Shown one piece after another: positions 1 through 7,688 of a stretch of 40,815 nt of DNA. The notes beneath the pieces were generated by a model. The model saw nothing but the letters and a program-made list of their open reading frames with translations, ran no database searches and was not told where the DNA came from. Positions within the stretch are counted from its first letter, which is position 1. Each line of letters starts with the position of its first letter. The stretch covers positions 1-40,815 of the forward strand of contig JAISJU010000177.1 of the NCBI GenBank assembly GCA_031261165.1. The letters run 5' to 3'. Origin of the DNA: Prevotellaceae bacterium (GTDB taxonomy: Bacteria; Bacteroidota; Bacteroidia; Bacteroidales; Paludibacteraceae). The translations under genes and the position numbers were made by a program.

Positions 1-56
1 TCGGTAAAACATTAAAATAAATATAAATAAATGCAGTATATTAGCAAATTAAAACA

Positions 57-75
57 CGCCGATTGCAAATCGGCG
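57..75. repeat. Short perfect palindrome upstream of the first gene
   Basis: An 8-bp perfect stem, CGCCGATT at 57-64 and AATCGGCG at 68-75, with loop GCA. It lies in a non-coding AT-rich stretch, so the GC-rich stem stands out. It may be the remnant of an intergenic palindromic repeat or a terminator of a gene outside the window. There is no T-run, so a terminator is less likely. Nothing else is recognisable in positions 1-130. Confidence 0.6.
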
Positions 76-130
76 CGAGCGGAGTACCTTGCGTCAGTAG
101 GGAAAAAAGGACAAAAAAAGTTAGAAAAAA

Positions 131-136
131 GGAGGA
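131..136 (+). promoter_or_regulatory. Strong Shine-Dalgarno site deciding the GTG start
   Basis: GGAGGA lies seven bases before the GTG at 144. It supports that start codon and contrasts with the usual lack of Shine-Dalgarno sites in Bacteroidetes genes. Confidence 0.6.
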
Positions 137-143
137 ATAAATA

Positions 144-596
144 GTGAAAAAAACATTTTCCATTTTAATAATGGTTTCAATCTTTACATTAATAAATGCA
201 CAATCAGATGAATCTGTTAAAGTGAAGATTTACGCATTAAATTTTATGTCGTTATATTATAGAGATTGTAGTATAAAAGACGTAAAACGTGAAGGTTTTT
301 ACGTTCAAACGGCAAATACTAATTATATTAAAGAGGCGAATTTTGACAATTTACTTAAACATTTGGAAAAAGATAATAATATAAATCTTAATATGTTTGA
401 GGATTATAGAGCAATATTGACAGTATATAAGCGGGGAGGGAAAAAAGAAACATATTTTATTTTAGGCACAGGACATATTGTGTATAAAAATAAGTGTTAT
501 AAGGCAAATTATCCATTAATTGCAGCGATTTATTCTTTTTTACCTGATATTTTTTTTACATCATTTTATGAAAAATATCCAGATGGTTTTCAGTAA
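144..596 (+). CDS. Small secreted orphan protein
   Basis: The 150-residue product has a clear N-terminal signal peptide (about residues 1-19, MKKTFSILIMVSIFTLINA, cleavage before QS), so it is probably periplasmic or exported. No family is recognised. The mature part is rich in Lys, Asn, Tyr and Phe with no Cys pair in a known motif. The GTG start at 144 is supported by a strong Shine-Dalgarno GGAGGA at 131-136, seven bases upstream. Such a site is unusual in this window, where most genes lack one. The gene is visibly far more AT-rich than its neighbours, which suggests recent acquisition. A hairpin terminator follows at 666. It stands alone upstream of htpG, and nothing in the context gives a function. 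Confidence 0.7.
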   Translation: MKKTFSILIMVSIFTLINAQSDESVKVKIYALNFMSLYYRDCSIKDVKREGFYVQTANTNYIKEANFDNLLKHLEKDNNINLNMFEDYRAILTVYKRGGKKETYFILGTGHIVYKNKCYKANYPLIAAIYSFLPDIFFTSFYEKYPDGFQ

Positions 597-665
597 ATAA
601 ATCCACCCGTTGTGTCTATGCTCAATGGTGTGAACGTAGAAAAATTATCAACAAATAACAATTTT

Positions 666-704
666 ATGCCAAAATGTCAGTAACAGCACTTTGGCATTTT
701 TTTT
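666..704 (+). terminator. Rho-independent terminator after the orphan gene
   Basis: The stem ATGCCAAA (666-673) pairs with TTTGGCAT (690-697) and runs into eight T residues (697-704). It ends the orphan transcript and insulates htpG. Confidence 0.75.
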
Positions 705-751
705 GCATAAAAAACAGCAAAAACTTTCAAACTTTATAAACTAAATAAGTT

Positions 752-2602
752 ATGCAAAAAGGACACATCGGGGTAACATCAGACAACATTTTCCCCATTA
801 TCAAAAAGTTTCTGTACAGCGACCACGAAATTTTCCTGCGTGAAATCGTATCAAACGCCGTTGATGCCACGCAAAAGTTAAAAACGCTTGCCTCCGTTGG
901 CGAGTTCAAAGGCGAGTTGGGCGACCTGAAAATCCGCATCGCCATTGACAAAACGGCAGGCACCTTGACCGTTTCCGACCGAGGCATTGGTATGACCGCC
1001 GAAGAAATCGACAAGTACATCAACCAAATCGCTTTTTCGGGCGCGGAAGAGTTTGTGAATAAGTACAAAGACAATGCGCAGGCGATTATCGGGCATTTCG
1101 GCTTGGGATTTTATTCCACTTTTATGGTTTCCAAAAAGGTGGAAATCAGAACTTTATCTTGCCGTGAGGGCGCACAGGCAATTCAATGGAGTTGCGAGGG
1201 AAATCCCGAATTTGAGGTTTTGGACATCACAAAAGCCGACAGAGGAACAGACATTGTTCTCTACATTGACGATGAAAATAAGGATTTTCTCGAAGAAAGT
1301 AAAATCGAAAGTTTGCTGAAAAAATACTGTAAATTTCTGCCCATCGAAATCGTTTTCGGCAAGAAAAAAGATTGGAAAGACGGGAAATCGGTTGAAACAG
1401 AAGAAGATAACATCATCAACGACCCGCAGCCGCTTTGGACAAAAAAGCCCGCCGATTTGAAAGACGAGGATTACGACAAATTTTACAACGACCTCTATCC
1501 GTTCAGCGAGCCGCCGCTTTTTCATATTCATTTGAATGTCGATTATCCTTTCAATTTGACCGGCGTGCTGTACTTCCCCAAAATCAAAAATAACATTGAA
1601 GTTCAGCGCAATAAGATACAACTGTATAGTAATCAGGTGTTTGTAACCGACTCTGTTGAGGGCATCGTGCCGGAATATTTGACACTTTTGCACGGCGTAA
1701 TTGACTCGCCGGATATTCCGCTGAATGTGAGCCGCTCGTACCTGCAAAGCGACAGTAATGTAAAGAAAATTTCGGGCTATATCACTAAAAAAGTGGCTGA
1801 TAGATTGTTTGAAATTTTCAAAGAAGACCGTGCCAAATTTGAGGAAAAATGGGATAATTTGAAAATTTTTATTCAGTACGGAATGCTCAGCGATGAGAAA
1901 TTTTATGAACGCGCCGAAAAATTTGCCTTATTTAAAAATGTTGATGGCAAATATTTTACGTTTGAGGAGTATAAAACTCTGATACAGAGCGAACAAACGG
2001 ACAAAGACGGTAACCTGGTTTACCTCTATGCCAATCACGCCGAAGAACAATTTGCCTACATTGAACGTGCCAAAGCGAAAGGCTACGATGTGTTGTTGAT
2101 GGACGGACAGTTGGATATTCACGTGGTAAGCCAGTTGGAACAGAAGTTTGAAAAATCGCGTTTTGTGCGCGTGGATAGCGATGTGATTGAGAAAATTATC
2201 CGCAAAAACGATGACGCGGAAAGCAAACTGACAAAAGAGCAGCAGGAAGAATTGACCGCGCTTTTCAAAGAGCAGTTGCCAAAGGTGGAAAAAACGGAAT
2301 TTGCAGTAACTTTTGAGGCGATGAGCGATGCGCAGCCCATCATCATTACGCAAAACGAATTTATGCGCCGAATGAAAGAAATGTCGGCTATGCAGGGCGG
2401 AATGATGAGTTTCTACGGCGAAATGCCCGACTCGTACAATCTGGTTATCAACACCGCGCACCCGCTTGTCGAAAAAGTTTTGAACGGCGACCGCAATCCG
2501 AAATTTGTGCGCCAACTCATTGATTTGGCGTTGCTTGCCAACAATATGCTGAAAGGCGAGGCATTGAGCGATTTCGTAAAACGGAGTACGGAATTACTCT
2601 GA
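752..2602 (+). CDS. htpG: Hsp90-family molecular chaperone HtpG
   Basis: The 616-residue product is the bacterial Hsp90, a cytosolic ATP-dependent dimeric chaperone that remodels late folding intermediates and client proteins. The N-terminal GHKL ATPase motifs are all visible: FLREIVSNAVDA near residues 28-39 (catalytic Glu31, Asn35 and Asp38), SDRGIGMT near residue 75, and IGHFGLGFYSTFMVS near residues 113-127. The middle domain carries the conserved LNVSRSYLQSDSNVKKI segment that includes the active-site Arg. A C-terminal dimerisation domain follows. Length fits the family (about 620-680 residues). The ATG at 752 gives the canonical short N-terminus, MQKGHIGVTSDNIFPIIKKF. It is transcribed alone: a terminator lies upstream and a foldback with a T-run lies downstream. 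Confidence 0.97.
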   Translation: MQKGHIGVTSDNIFPIIKKFLYSDHEIFLREIVSNAVDATQKLKTLASVGEFKGELGDLKIRIAIDKTAGTLTVSDRGIGMTAEEIDKYINQIAFSGAEEFVNKYKDNAQAIIGHFGLGFYSTFMVSKKVEIRTLSCREGAQAIQWSCEGNPEFEVLDITKADRGTDIVLYIDDENKDFLEESKIESLLKKYCKFLPIEIVFGKKKDWKDGKSVETEEDNIINDPQPLWTKKPADLKDEDYDKFYNDLYPFSEPPLFHIHLNVDYPFNLTGVLYFPKIKNNIEVQRNKIQLYSNQVFVTDSVEGIVPEYLTLLHGVIDSPDIPLNVSRSYLQSDSNVKKISGYITKKVADRLFEIFKEDRAKFEEKWDNLKIFIQYGMLSDEKFYERAEKFALFKNVDGKYFTFEEYKTLIQSEQTDKDGNLVYLYANHAEEQFAYIERAKAKGYDVLLMDGQLDIHVVSQLEQKFEKSRFVRVDSDVIEKIIRKNDDAESKLTKEQQEELTALFKEQLPKVEKTEFAVTFEAMSDAQPIIITQNEFMRRMKEMSAMQGGMMSFYGEMPDSYNLVINTAHPLVEKVLNGDRNPKFVRQLIDLALLANNMLKGEALSDFVKRSTELL

Positions 2603-2606
2603 TTTT

Positions 2607-2690
2607 TTAGACCGCAAATTTCGCAAATTTATGCAGATGTAAAAAAACATTTGTGTAAATTTGCGTTTTTTTTTGTCATTTGCGTTCTAA
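2607..2690. repeat. Foldback element, 'CGCAAAT' family (copy 1), after htpG
   Basis: The arms begin TTAGACCGCAAATT on the left and end CATTTGCGTTCTAA on the right, with internal ATTTGCG/CGCAAAT repeats and a T9 run. It can fold into an imperfect hairpin and probably ends htpG transcription. The right arm abuts the promoter of the next gene. It is related to the elements at 14703 and 39606. Confidence 0.65.
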
Positions 2691-2705
2691 AATAAAAAAA
2701 AGCAT

Positions 2706-2713
2706 TAACTTTG
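2706..2713 (+). promoter_or_regulatory. Bacteroidetes -7 box (TAACTTTG)
   Basis: An exact match to TAnnTTTG, 13 bases before the ATG at 2727. It predicts a very short leader for the TPR-like gene. An alternative start at 2739 would give a longer one. Confidence 0.6.
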
Positions 2714-2726
2714 CAAAAAAAATGAT

Positions 2727-3194
2727 ATGCAACCTTTAATGACCACCCAAAGAAATATCCAAACAGAAACAAAAGCTGAGTTTTCGCTTGGATACCTGTT
2801 GATGAAAAATGAGCAATACGTTGATGCCCTGTTCTTTTGGCTTTCGCAACAAGAGAAAGAAAATGCTGTCATTCAATACAATACGGCATTGTGTTATTTC
2901 TTTGCAAAAGATTTTTCGCAGGCAAAAGCAAATATCGAACTTTGCATCAGAAACATCAAAATTCAGTCTTACATTCAGCGAAATACAGCCATCAATCAGT
3001 TGCTTGAAACAGAGGCGCAATCGACGAATTACCTAAATCCGCTGTTGTCCGCAAGTCTGACGCTTTGCCCCGAACTCGTTTTGCTGCGTGCCAACCGCTT
3101 GCTGTATGATATTTGCGTGCAAATGGGCGATGTGCAGACCGCTCAACGCATTGCCGATACACTTGCGAATAAGCGTTTTTCAAACATAAATTGA
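2727..3194 (+). CDS. Small TPR-like protein
   Basis: The 155-residue product has no signal peptide and looks cytosolic and alpha-helical. Residues about 19-75 read as tetratricopeptide-like helices (AEFSLGYLLMKNEQYVDALFF, then IQYNTALCYFFAKDFSQAKA), and a helical C-terminal part (RANRLLYDICVQMGDVQTAQ) may hold one more. TPRs are protein-interaction scaffolds, so a specific role cannot be read. The start is either 2727 or Met5 at 2739. It has its own promoter (2706) and terminator (3217), so it is probably monocistronic. Confidence 0.75.
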   Translation: MQPLMTTQRNIQTETKAEFSLGYLLMKNEQYVDALFFWLSQQEKENAVIQYNTALCYFFAKDFSQAKANIELCIRNIKIQSYIQRNTAINQLLETEAQSTNYLNPLLSASLTLCPELVLLRANRLLYDICVQMGDVQTAQRIADTLANKRFSNIN

Positions 3195-3216
3195 GAAAGT
3201 TTAAAATACTGAAAAC

Positions 3217-3252
3217 AAAAAGATTGCCTATTTTCCGGACAATCTTTTTATT
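3217..3252 (+). terminator. Rho-independent terminator after the TPR-like gene
   Basis: AAAAAGATTG (3217-3226) pairs with CAATCTTTTT (3240-3249) and a T-rich tract follows. It lies inside the artefactual N-terminal extension that a TTG start at 3191 would give the next gene, which argues against that start. Confidence 0.7.
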
Positions 3253-3312
3253 TTTATGTTGTATAACATTTTATTTTTATGTTAAAAATGTTTCGGTTAT
3301 AAAAAAAAGGCA

Positions 3313-3320
3313 TATCTTTG
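3313..3320 (+). promoter_or_regulatory. Bacteroidetes -7 box (TATCTTTG)
   Basis: An exact match to TAnnTTTG, 45 bases before the ATG at 3365. It puts transcription start near 3327 and so decides the start codon of the ankyrin gene. Confidence 0.65.
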
Positions 3321-3364
3321 AAGTTTTAAATTTCAATAATATTAAACCAAAAAATAAATACTTT

Positions 3365-4345
3365 ATGGACTTGGATAATTTATTTCTAAATGCCTGTAAA
3401 AACGGGCAAAAAGGCGTGATTGAGGCGTTCTTGAAAAAAGGCGGCATCAATGTGAATAAACGCGATGCAATGGGCAATACGCCGCTGTTTTACGCCGCCG
3501 AAAAAGGCGCACGCGACATTGTCCTGATTTTGTTGAAACAAGATGCCGATGTTAATCAGGCGAACAACAACAGCCAAACGCCACTGCACAGCGTGTCGCG
3601 CTCGGGCAACAAAGAAATCATCAAACTGCTGGCAGACGGTGGCGCAGATGTGAATGCCACCGACAAAGAGGGCAAAACGCCGCTGATGTACACCCTCGCG
3701 GAAGGCAAAACCGAAGTTACCAAATTCCTGCTCTCGCTCGGCGCTGACAAGACCGTGAAGGACAACAACGGGCACACGGCTCTCGACTACGCCACTGCCA
3801 ACGGCTTGCGCGACACTATCGCCGTGCTGACCGAAGGCACGGAAAGCACAAAAGACAATTTCGGCAACACACCCATTCACCAAGCCGCCCACAACGGACA
3901 AACCGAAGTGCTGAACGTGCTTGTAAAACAGTCGATTGCCGACATTGACGCGCTGAACGCCAACGGCGAAACGGCACTCGTGATTGCCACCACAGGCAAC
4001 AATCTTGCCGTTGCGGAAATCCTGCTCGCGGCGGGCGCAAACGTCAATCTCAAACTGCTTAACGGCAACGCACCGCTGCATTTTGCGGCAATGTACGACA
4101 ATCGTTTCATTGCCAAAGCCCTGCTCGAAAAAGGCGCAGAGATAAACGCCAAAAACGAGTTGGGCGAAACCGCACTGATTCAGGCGGCACGCGGCGGACA
4201 CAACGATTTTACGGCTCTGCTTATCGAAAAATCCGCCGATGTGAATTGTGTGGATTTGCAACAAAAATCGGCTTTGGCGTATGCTTCGGAGGCGGGTTAT
4301 ACCGAAATTGTGGAACAGTTGATTATGGCGGGAGTGGAAAATTAA
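3365..4345 (+). CDS. Ankyrin-repeat protein (first of two)
   Basis: From the ATG at 3365 the product has 326 residues and consists almost entirely of about ten ankyrin repeats. The recurring pattern is G-x-TPL-xx-AAxxG followed by LL-xx-GAxxN (for example NTPLFYAAEKG, QTPLHSVSRSG, NTPIHQAAHNG, NAPLHFAAMYD, ETALIQAARGG). Ankyrin arrays bind partner proteins. No enzymatic domain or signal peptide is present, so it is probably cytosolic. A longer frame opens at a TTG at 3191, but that extension covers a terminator (3217-3252) and the promoter (3313), so its apparent hydrophobic N-terminus is not believed. It heads the LemA/DUF3137/DUF1266 block, with lemA starting 80 bases downstream. Confidence 0.85.
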   Translation: MDLDNLFLNACKNGQKGVIEAFLKKGGINVNKRDAMGNTPLFYAAEKGARDIVLILLKQDADVNQANNNSQTPLHSVSRSGNKEIIKLLADGGADVNATDKEGKTPLMYTLAEGKTEVTKFLLSLGADKTVKDNNGHTALDYATANGLRDTIAVLTEGTESTKDNFGNTPIHQAAHNGQTEVLNVLVKQSIADIDALNANGETALVIATTGNNLAVAEILLAAGANVNLKLLNGNAPLHFAAMYDNRFIAKALLEKGAEINAKNELGETALIQAARGGHNDFTALLIEKSADVNCVDLQQKSALAYASEAGYTEIVEQLIMAGVEN

Positions 4346-4350
4346 AATTT

Positions 4351-4380
4351 TATACTGAGCGTAGCCGAAGTACACAGTTC
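4351..4380. repeat. TGAGCGTAGCCGAA repeat motif
   Basis: The sequence ACTGAGCGTAGCCGAAGTAC..CAGT has short complementary ends (ACTG/CAGT). The 14-base core (4356-4369) recurs exactly at 37161-37174, where it sits inside an insertion in a hairpin element. It is probably a small dispersed palindromic repeat. Confidence 0.5.
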
Positions 4381-4425
4381 AGACAAAAATAAACAAAAAT
4401 TACAAAACCCTTAAAAATAAGAAAA

Positions 4426-4992
4426 ATGAACACAACATTAATTATCATTGCAGCAATAGCCGTTATTCTATTGCTTTGGTTTATTGTAACTTACAACAAG
4501 TTCATTGCCAAAAACAACCGTGTGAAACAAACCGAAAGCAGCATTGACGTGATGCTCAAACAGCGGAACGATATGATTCCGAATCTGGTGGCTGCCGTGC
4601 AAAACTATGTGGGGCACGAAAACAGCACGCTCACTAAAATTGCCGAACTGCGCGCTCAGATGCAGCAAACAGACAACAAATACGAGCAAATGCAACTCGG
4701 CTCGGAACTGTCCAAAAAACTTGCCGACATCAAAGTAGCAGTGGAAAACTACCCCGAACTGAAAGCCGACAAGCAATTCCTGCGCCTCGAAGAGTCCATC
4801 GAAGATATGGAGTACAATTTGCAGGCAGCGCGGCGCACCTTCAATGCGGCAGCGGTCGATTTCAACAATTATGTGCAAATGTTTCCCTCGAACATCATCG
4901 CTTCAATAAAGAATTATCAGCCGTATGAACTGATAACTATTCCCGAAAGCGAAAAGGCGAATGTTGATGTGAAGGCGTTGTTTAAAAATTAA
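4426..4992 (+). CDS. lemA: LemA family membrane protein
   Basis: The 188-residue product has one N-terminal transmembrane segment (about residues 4-22) followed by a long helical domain. The family hallmark VKQTESSIDVMLKQRNDMIPNLV occupies about residues 33-55, and a second conserved stretch, NLQAARRTFNAAAVDFNNYV, lies near residue 130. LemA proteins are inner-membrane anchored, with most of the protein folded into a helical bundle. Their exact role is unsettled, although they commonly sit next to membrane proteins of unknown function or envelope proteases. Here the DUF3137 gene begins seven bases downstream, a pairing often seen for this family, so the two are almost certainly co-transcribed. 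Confidence 0.93.
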   Translation: MNTTLIIIAAIAVILLLWFIVTYNKFIAKNNRVKQTESSIDVMLKQRNDMIPNLVAAVQNYVGHENSTLTKIAELRAQMQQTDNKYEQMQLGSELSKKLADIKVAVENYPELKADKQFLRLEESIEDMEYNLQAARRTFNAAAVDFNNYVQMFPSNIIASIKNYQPYELITIPESEKANVDVKALFKN

Positions 4993-4998
4993 AAGAAT

Positions 4999-6078
4999 AT
5001 GAACACCCAACAATTACAACAAGAACTACATTCTACGCTTACAAGAGCAGAACGTAACCGCAGAATAGTGAAAATCAGCCAACTGCTTTGTTATGGCGGC
5101 GCAGCCATTTGGTTTATCGGCATTTTTGCGCTCAACGGCTTGATTTTTTCGGGCGGCGGCTCGCCGTTTATGCACGACTATGAGGCAAACCCCAATCCCA
5201 CATTTTGGGAAGCAAACAAAATGCTGGTCGTCATCATTCCGCTTTTTGCGCTGATAACGCTCGGTAGTATGGGGCTGGGCTATTTCTACAAAAAATTTAC
5301 GACAGACGAACAAAACGCCGTGCGGCGCATCATCAAACAGATGTTTCCCGATGCCAAATGTTATTTGGAAGGAAAAGAGGCATTGCTGTTGCAAATTTAC
5401 GGCAGCCGTTTCTTCGACGGCATTGCGAGGCGCAACGAACTGTCGGGCTACATTTTCGGCAATATCGTGTTTGAACTCAACGGACACCGGCTGAACATTC
5501 AGGATTTGACGGTGCACAAAACCGCTTCGCAGTCAACCGTCAGCAGTTATCTTACCTTGTTCAAAGTGATGTTTGGCGGCGCATTTGCAAAACGAGTTGA
5601 AAACGTAACAAGCGATTTTCGCGGACTGTTTGCCAATGCGAAATTGGCAAAGGCTATCAACGGCAGCATCGTAATTTTTCCCGACCACTTGGAGCAGCAC
5701 CTCGACTACCTCGCCCGTTCGCTGCAATCGCTCAAAAGCACCGGCGACTGCAAACTGGTACAACTTGAAGACCCTGAATTTGAACGCTATTTTGCCGTGT
5801 ATGCCACAGACGAAATCACGGCGCGATACGTTCTTACACCGGCTATGATGCTGCGAATGACCGAGTTGCGTCGCAAATACAACCGCGATATAATGCTCTC
5901 GTTCAGCGGCGACCAGTTCTATTTTGCCGTGTCAATGCCCGAAGGATTTTTAACGCTGGGCGGCAACACGGACAACGCCGTTTATGACCTTTACGACAAC
6001 ATAGAAACCGCACGCACTATTCTCAAAGAATTGAGATTGGACAAAGGCGTGGAGACGAAAAAAGAAATCGTCTTATAA
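4999..6078 (+). CDS. DUF3137 family membrane protein
   Basis: The 359-residue product has two predicted transmembrane segments, about residues 30-51 (CYGGAAIWFIGIFALNGLIF) and 75-96 (LVVIIPLFALITLGSMGLGYF). A long soluble domain follows (residues about 110-350), containing the ALLLQIYGSRFFDGIARRNE and SGYIFGNIVFELNGHRLNIQD strands typical of this domain of unknown function. It lies directly behind lemA with a 6-base gap, so the two probably work together at the membrane. The biochemical role is unknown. The assignment rests on the two-TM architecture, the domain's look and the lemA neighbourhood. Confidence 0.8.
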   Translation: MNTQQLQQELHSTLTRAERNRRIVKISQLLCYGGAAIWFIGIFALNGLIFSGGGSPFMHDYEANPNPTFWEANKMLVVIIPLFALITLGSMGLGYFYKKFTTDEQNAVRRIIKQMFPDAKCYLEGKEALLLQIYGSRFFDGIARRNELSGYIFGNIVFELNGHRLNIQDLTVHKTASQSTVSSYLTLFKVMFGGAFAKRVENVTSDFRGLFANAKLAKAINGSIVIFPDHLEQHLDYLARSLQSLKSTGDCKLVQLEDPEFERYFAVYATDEITARYVLTPAMMLRMTELRRKYNRDIMLSFSGDQFYFAVSMPEGFLTLGGNTDNAVYDLYDNIETARTILKELRLDKGVETKKEIVL

Positions 6079-6141
6079 ATGGAGTCGTTAATTAAAAAAT
6101 TACAATCCGAATTTAATGTATAATTAAAAAAATAAAAAGAA

Positions 6142-6732
6142 ATGAACAAAAAAGCAATCCTTTCGGTAATGCTGATTTTATCGGCAATTTTAGTGTCTTG
6201 CGGCGGCGACAACGCAACAAAGCAAGTAGTGAAACAACTCAATTCGAGTTATGATTTGGACGGACAGGAAGTACAACTTGTCGGTTATGTCGCGATTGCC
6301 TCCGGCAGAGGCGGCGGAGCATTGATAATGAACAACCAAATGACCGTTGGTTTGGTAAATTCAAACTGGCAACAAAAGCAAGATGCTTTTGCCGGTGCAG
6401 ATATCAATTTCGGACAAAGCCCCAACTGTTTGTACTTGCCCGAAAAATTCCAACTTGGAGATGTTGAAATTTATGATTCAAATGGACAAAAGTATGGTGT
6501 CAATACCAAATTCGCTTTTAAAGCAAAGGTAAAATATACCCGCAAAGATTGGGAAAAAGAAACGGTTGTTGATGAAACCGACAAACCCGAAATGCAGATT
6601 CACGGAGTAAAAACAGCTGCCCAACGCGCAGAAGATGCCAAAAAAGCAGCCGAAGAACGCAAAAAGGCAACAGGCGACCCCAACGATTACACCTTTAAAT
6701 TGACGGTTGTCGAAATATCTGTAGCAAAATGA
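6142..6732 (+). CDS. Lipoprotein of unknown function
   Basis: The 196-residue product begins with a lipoprotein signal peptide ending in the lipobox VSC (Cys20) followed by GGDN, so the mature protein is lipid-anchored in the envelope. The segment after the anchor (DGQEVQLVGYVAIASGRGGG) reads like a small beta-barrel. Residues about 150-180 (AAQRAEDAKKAAEERKKATGD) form a charged helix. No family is recognised. It sits 63 bases after the DUF3137 gene and on the same strand as the LemA block, so it probably belongs to that transcription unit. Confidence 0.8.
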   Translation: MNKKAILSVMLILSAILVSCGGDNATKQVVKQLNSSYDLDGQEVQLVGYVAIASGRGGGALIMNNQMTVGLVNSNWQQKQDAFAGADINFGQSPNCLYLPEKFQLGDVEIYDSNGQKYGVNTKFAFKAKVKYTRKDWEKETVVDETDKPEMQIHGVKTAAQRAEDAKKAAEERKKATGDPNDYTFKLTVVEISVAK

Positions 6733-6793
6733 ACTGTAAATTAACTAACCGCAAATAACAATACTGTTTTACTCTATTAAAAATTAAATTATT

Positions 6794-7588
6794 ATGGGAT
6801 TATTAGATTCATTAAACAAAAAAGCGCAACAACAATGGGCGCAAAATTTGACCCTCGCACAAATTGAGGAGTACGAACGTCAAGGTATGGATATGTCGGA
6901 ATACCGCATACAGTACGAAGAACGTAAAAAACAGGAGCAGGAACTTGTCGATGCCATCGCATTGGACAAGCTGGACGCTTACAAAAAAACACGAAGTGCC
7001 GAAGACCCGTTTTTGACGGATGTAGTCAAATTCAATGGCTTTTCGGACAAGGAAAAGGCGACATTGGAACTTGCGCCGTTGGTGTATGGTAGGGTAGTGC
7101 AGGCGCACGGTTCGTTGTTCAAACCGTGCAAAACCCCCGGTCGTGTCGGCATTGTATTTTTGTATGCCCTCGACGATGCGCACCGCTACGATATTGAGTG
7201 GCTTGCCAAAATTGCCAACCGCATTTCGGAAATGAAAGAAAGCGTGGAAAATCAACCGAAAAGTATATGGGATAAAATATCCGGTCTGTTTGACTTGGAG
7301 AAAAACACGATTATCGCCCATTTTATGGAAGCAAAACGGCTCAAAGTCGTTCCCGAAGATTGCCGGAAGATAATCGGAGGCTTGCGGGACGTACACAGTC
7401 ATTTTTGTTTCCCGCTCGGCGCAAGTTTGAGCGAAGGCGCAGAGGCGTGGTGTTCGACCTACGTGTTGAATTTTGAGACAGGCAAATTGCCGTTTGACTG
7501 TATTCCGCACAACCGGATTATACCTTTCCTGCTTGCCAAGCCGCCCAGAGAAATTCGCTTAATACCGCCCAAGTATTATACGAAATAA
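6794..7588 (+). CDS. Conserved-looking protein of unknown function
   Basis: The 264-residue product has no signal peptide or membrane segment. Residues 1-70 are helical and charged (MGLLDSLNKKAQQQWAQNLT, then EYRIQYEERKKQEQELVDAI). The rest contains several Trp, Cys and His residues (LRDVHSHFCFPLGASLSEG, EAWCSTYVLNF) but no catalytic motif that I recognise. It lies 61 bases behind the lipoprotein gene in the LemA/ankyrin block and is followed by a hairpin terminator at 7600. Its role is unknown, and the link to the block rests on position only. Confidence 0.75.
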   Translation: MGLLDSLNKKAQQQWAQNLTLAQIEEYERQGMDMSEYRIQYEERKKQEQELVDAIALDKLDAYKKTRSAEDPFLTDVVKFNGFSDKEKATLELAPLVYGRVVQAHGSLFKPCKTPGRVGIVFLYALDDAHRYDIEWLAKIANRISEMKESVENQPKSIWDKISGLFDLEKNTIIAHFMEAKRLKVVPEDCRKIIGGLRDVHSHFCFPLGASLSEGAEAWCSTYVLNFETGKLPFDCIPHNRIIPFLLAKPPREIRLIPPKYYTK

Positions 7589-7599
7589 TGTGATTTTTG

Positions 7600-7631
7600 C
7601 CTTTTCCAAAGTTTCAGGACTTTGGAAAAGG
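7600..7631 (+). terminator. Hairpin terminator after the unknown gene
   Basis: A perfect 13-bp stem: CCTTTTCCAAAGT (7600-7612), loop TTCAGG, ACTTTGGAAAAGG (7619-7631). There is no strong T-run after it, so termination may be partial. Related TTTCCAAAGT hairpins occur at 21431 and 28399. Confidence 0.6.
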
Positions 7632-7688
7632 TATTAATAAAAATAATTTCAACTTTAAAAAAACAAATCAACTTAAAAAAACAATTGT

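Noticed and set aside
3191-3364. N-terminal membrane anchor on the first ankyrin protein from a TTG start
   Set aside because: The stretch contains a terminator hairpin for the previous gene and a -7 box, so transcription most likely begins inside it.
3386-4375. 329-codon frame on the minus strand opposite the first ankyrin gene
   Set aside because: The ankyrin repeats on the plus strand are unmistakable. The antisense frame is Cys/His/Phe-rich without domain features.
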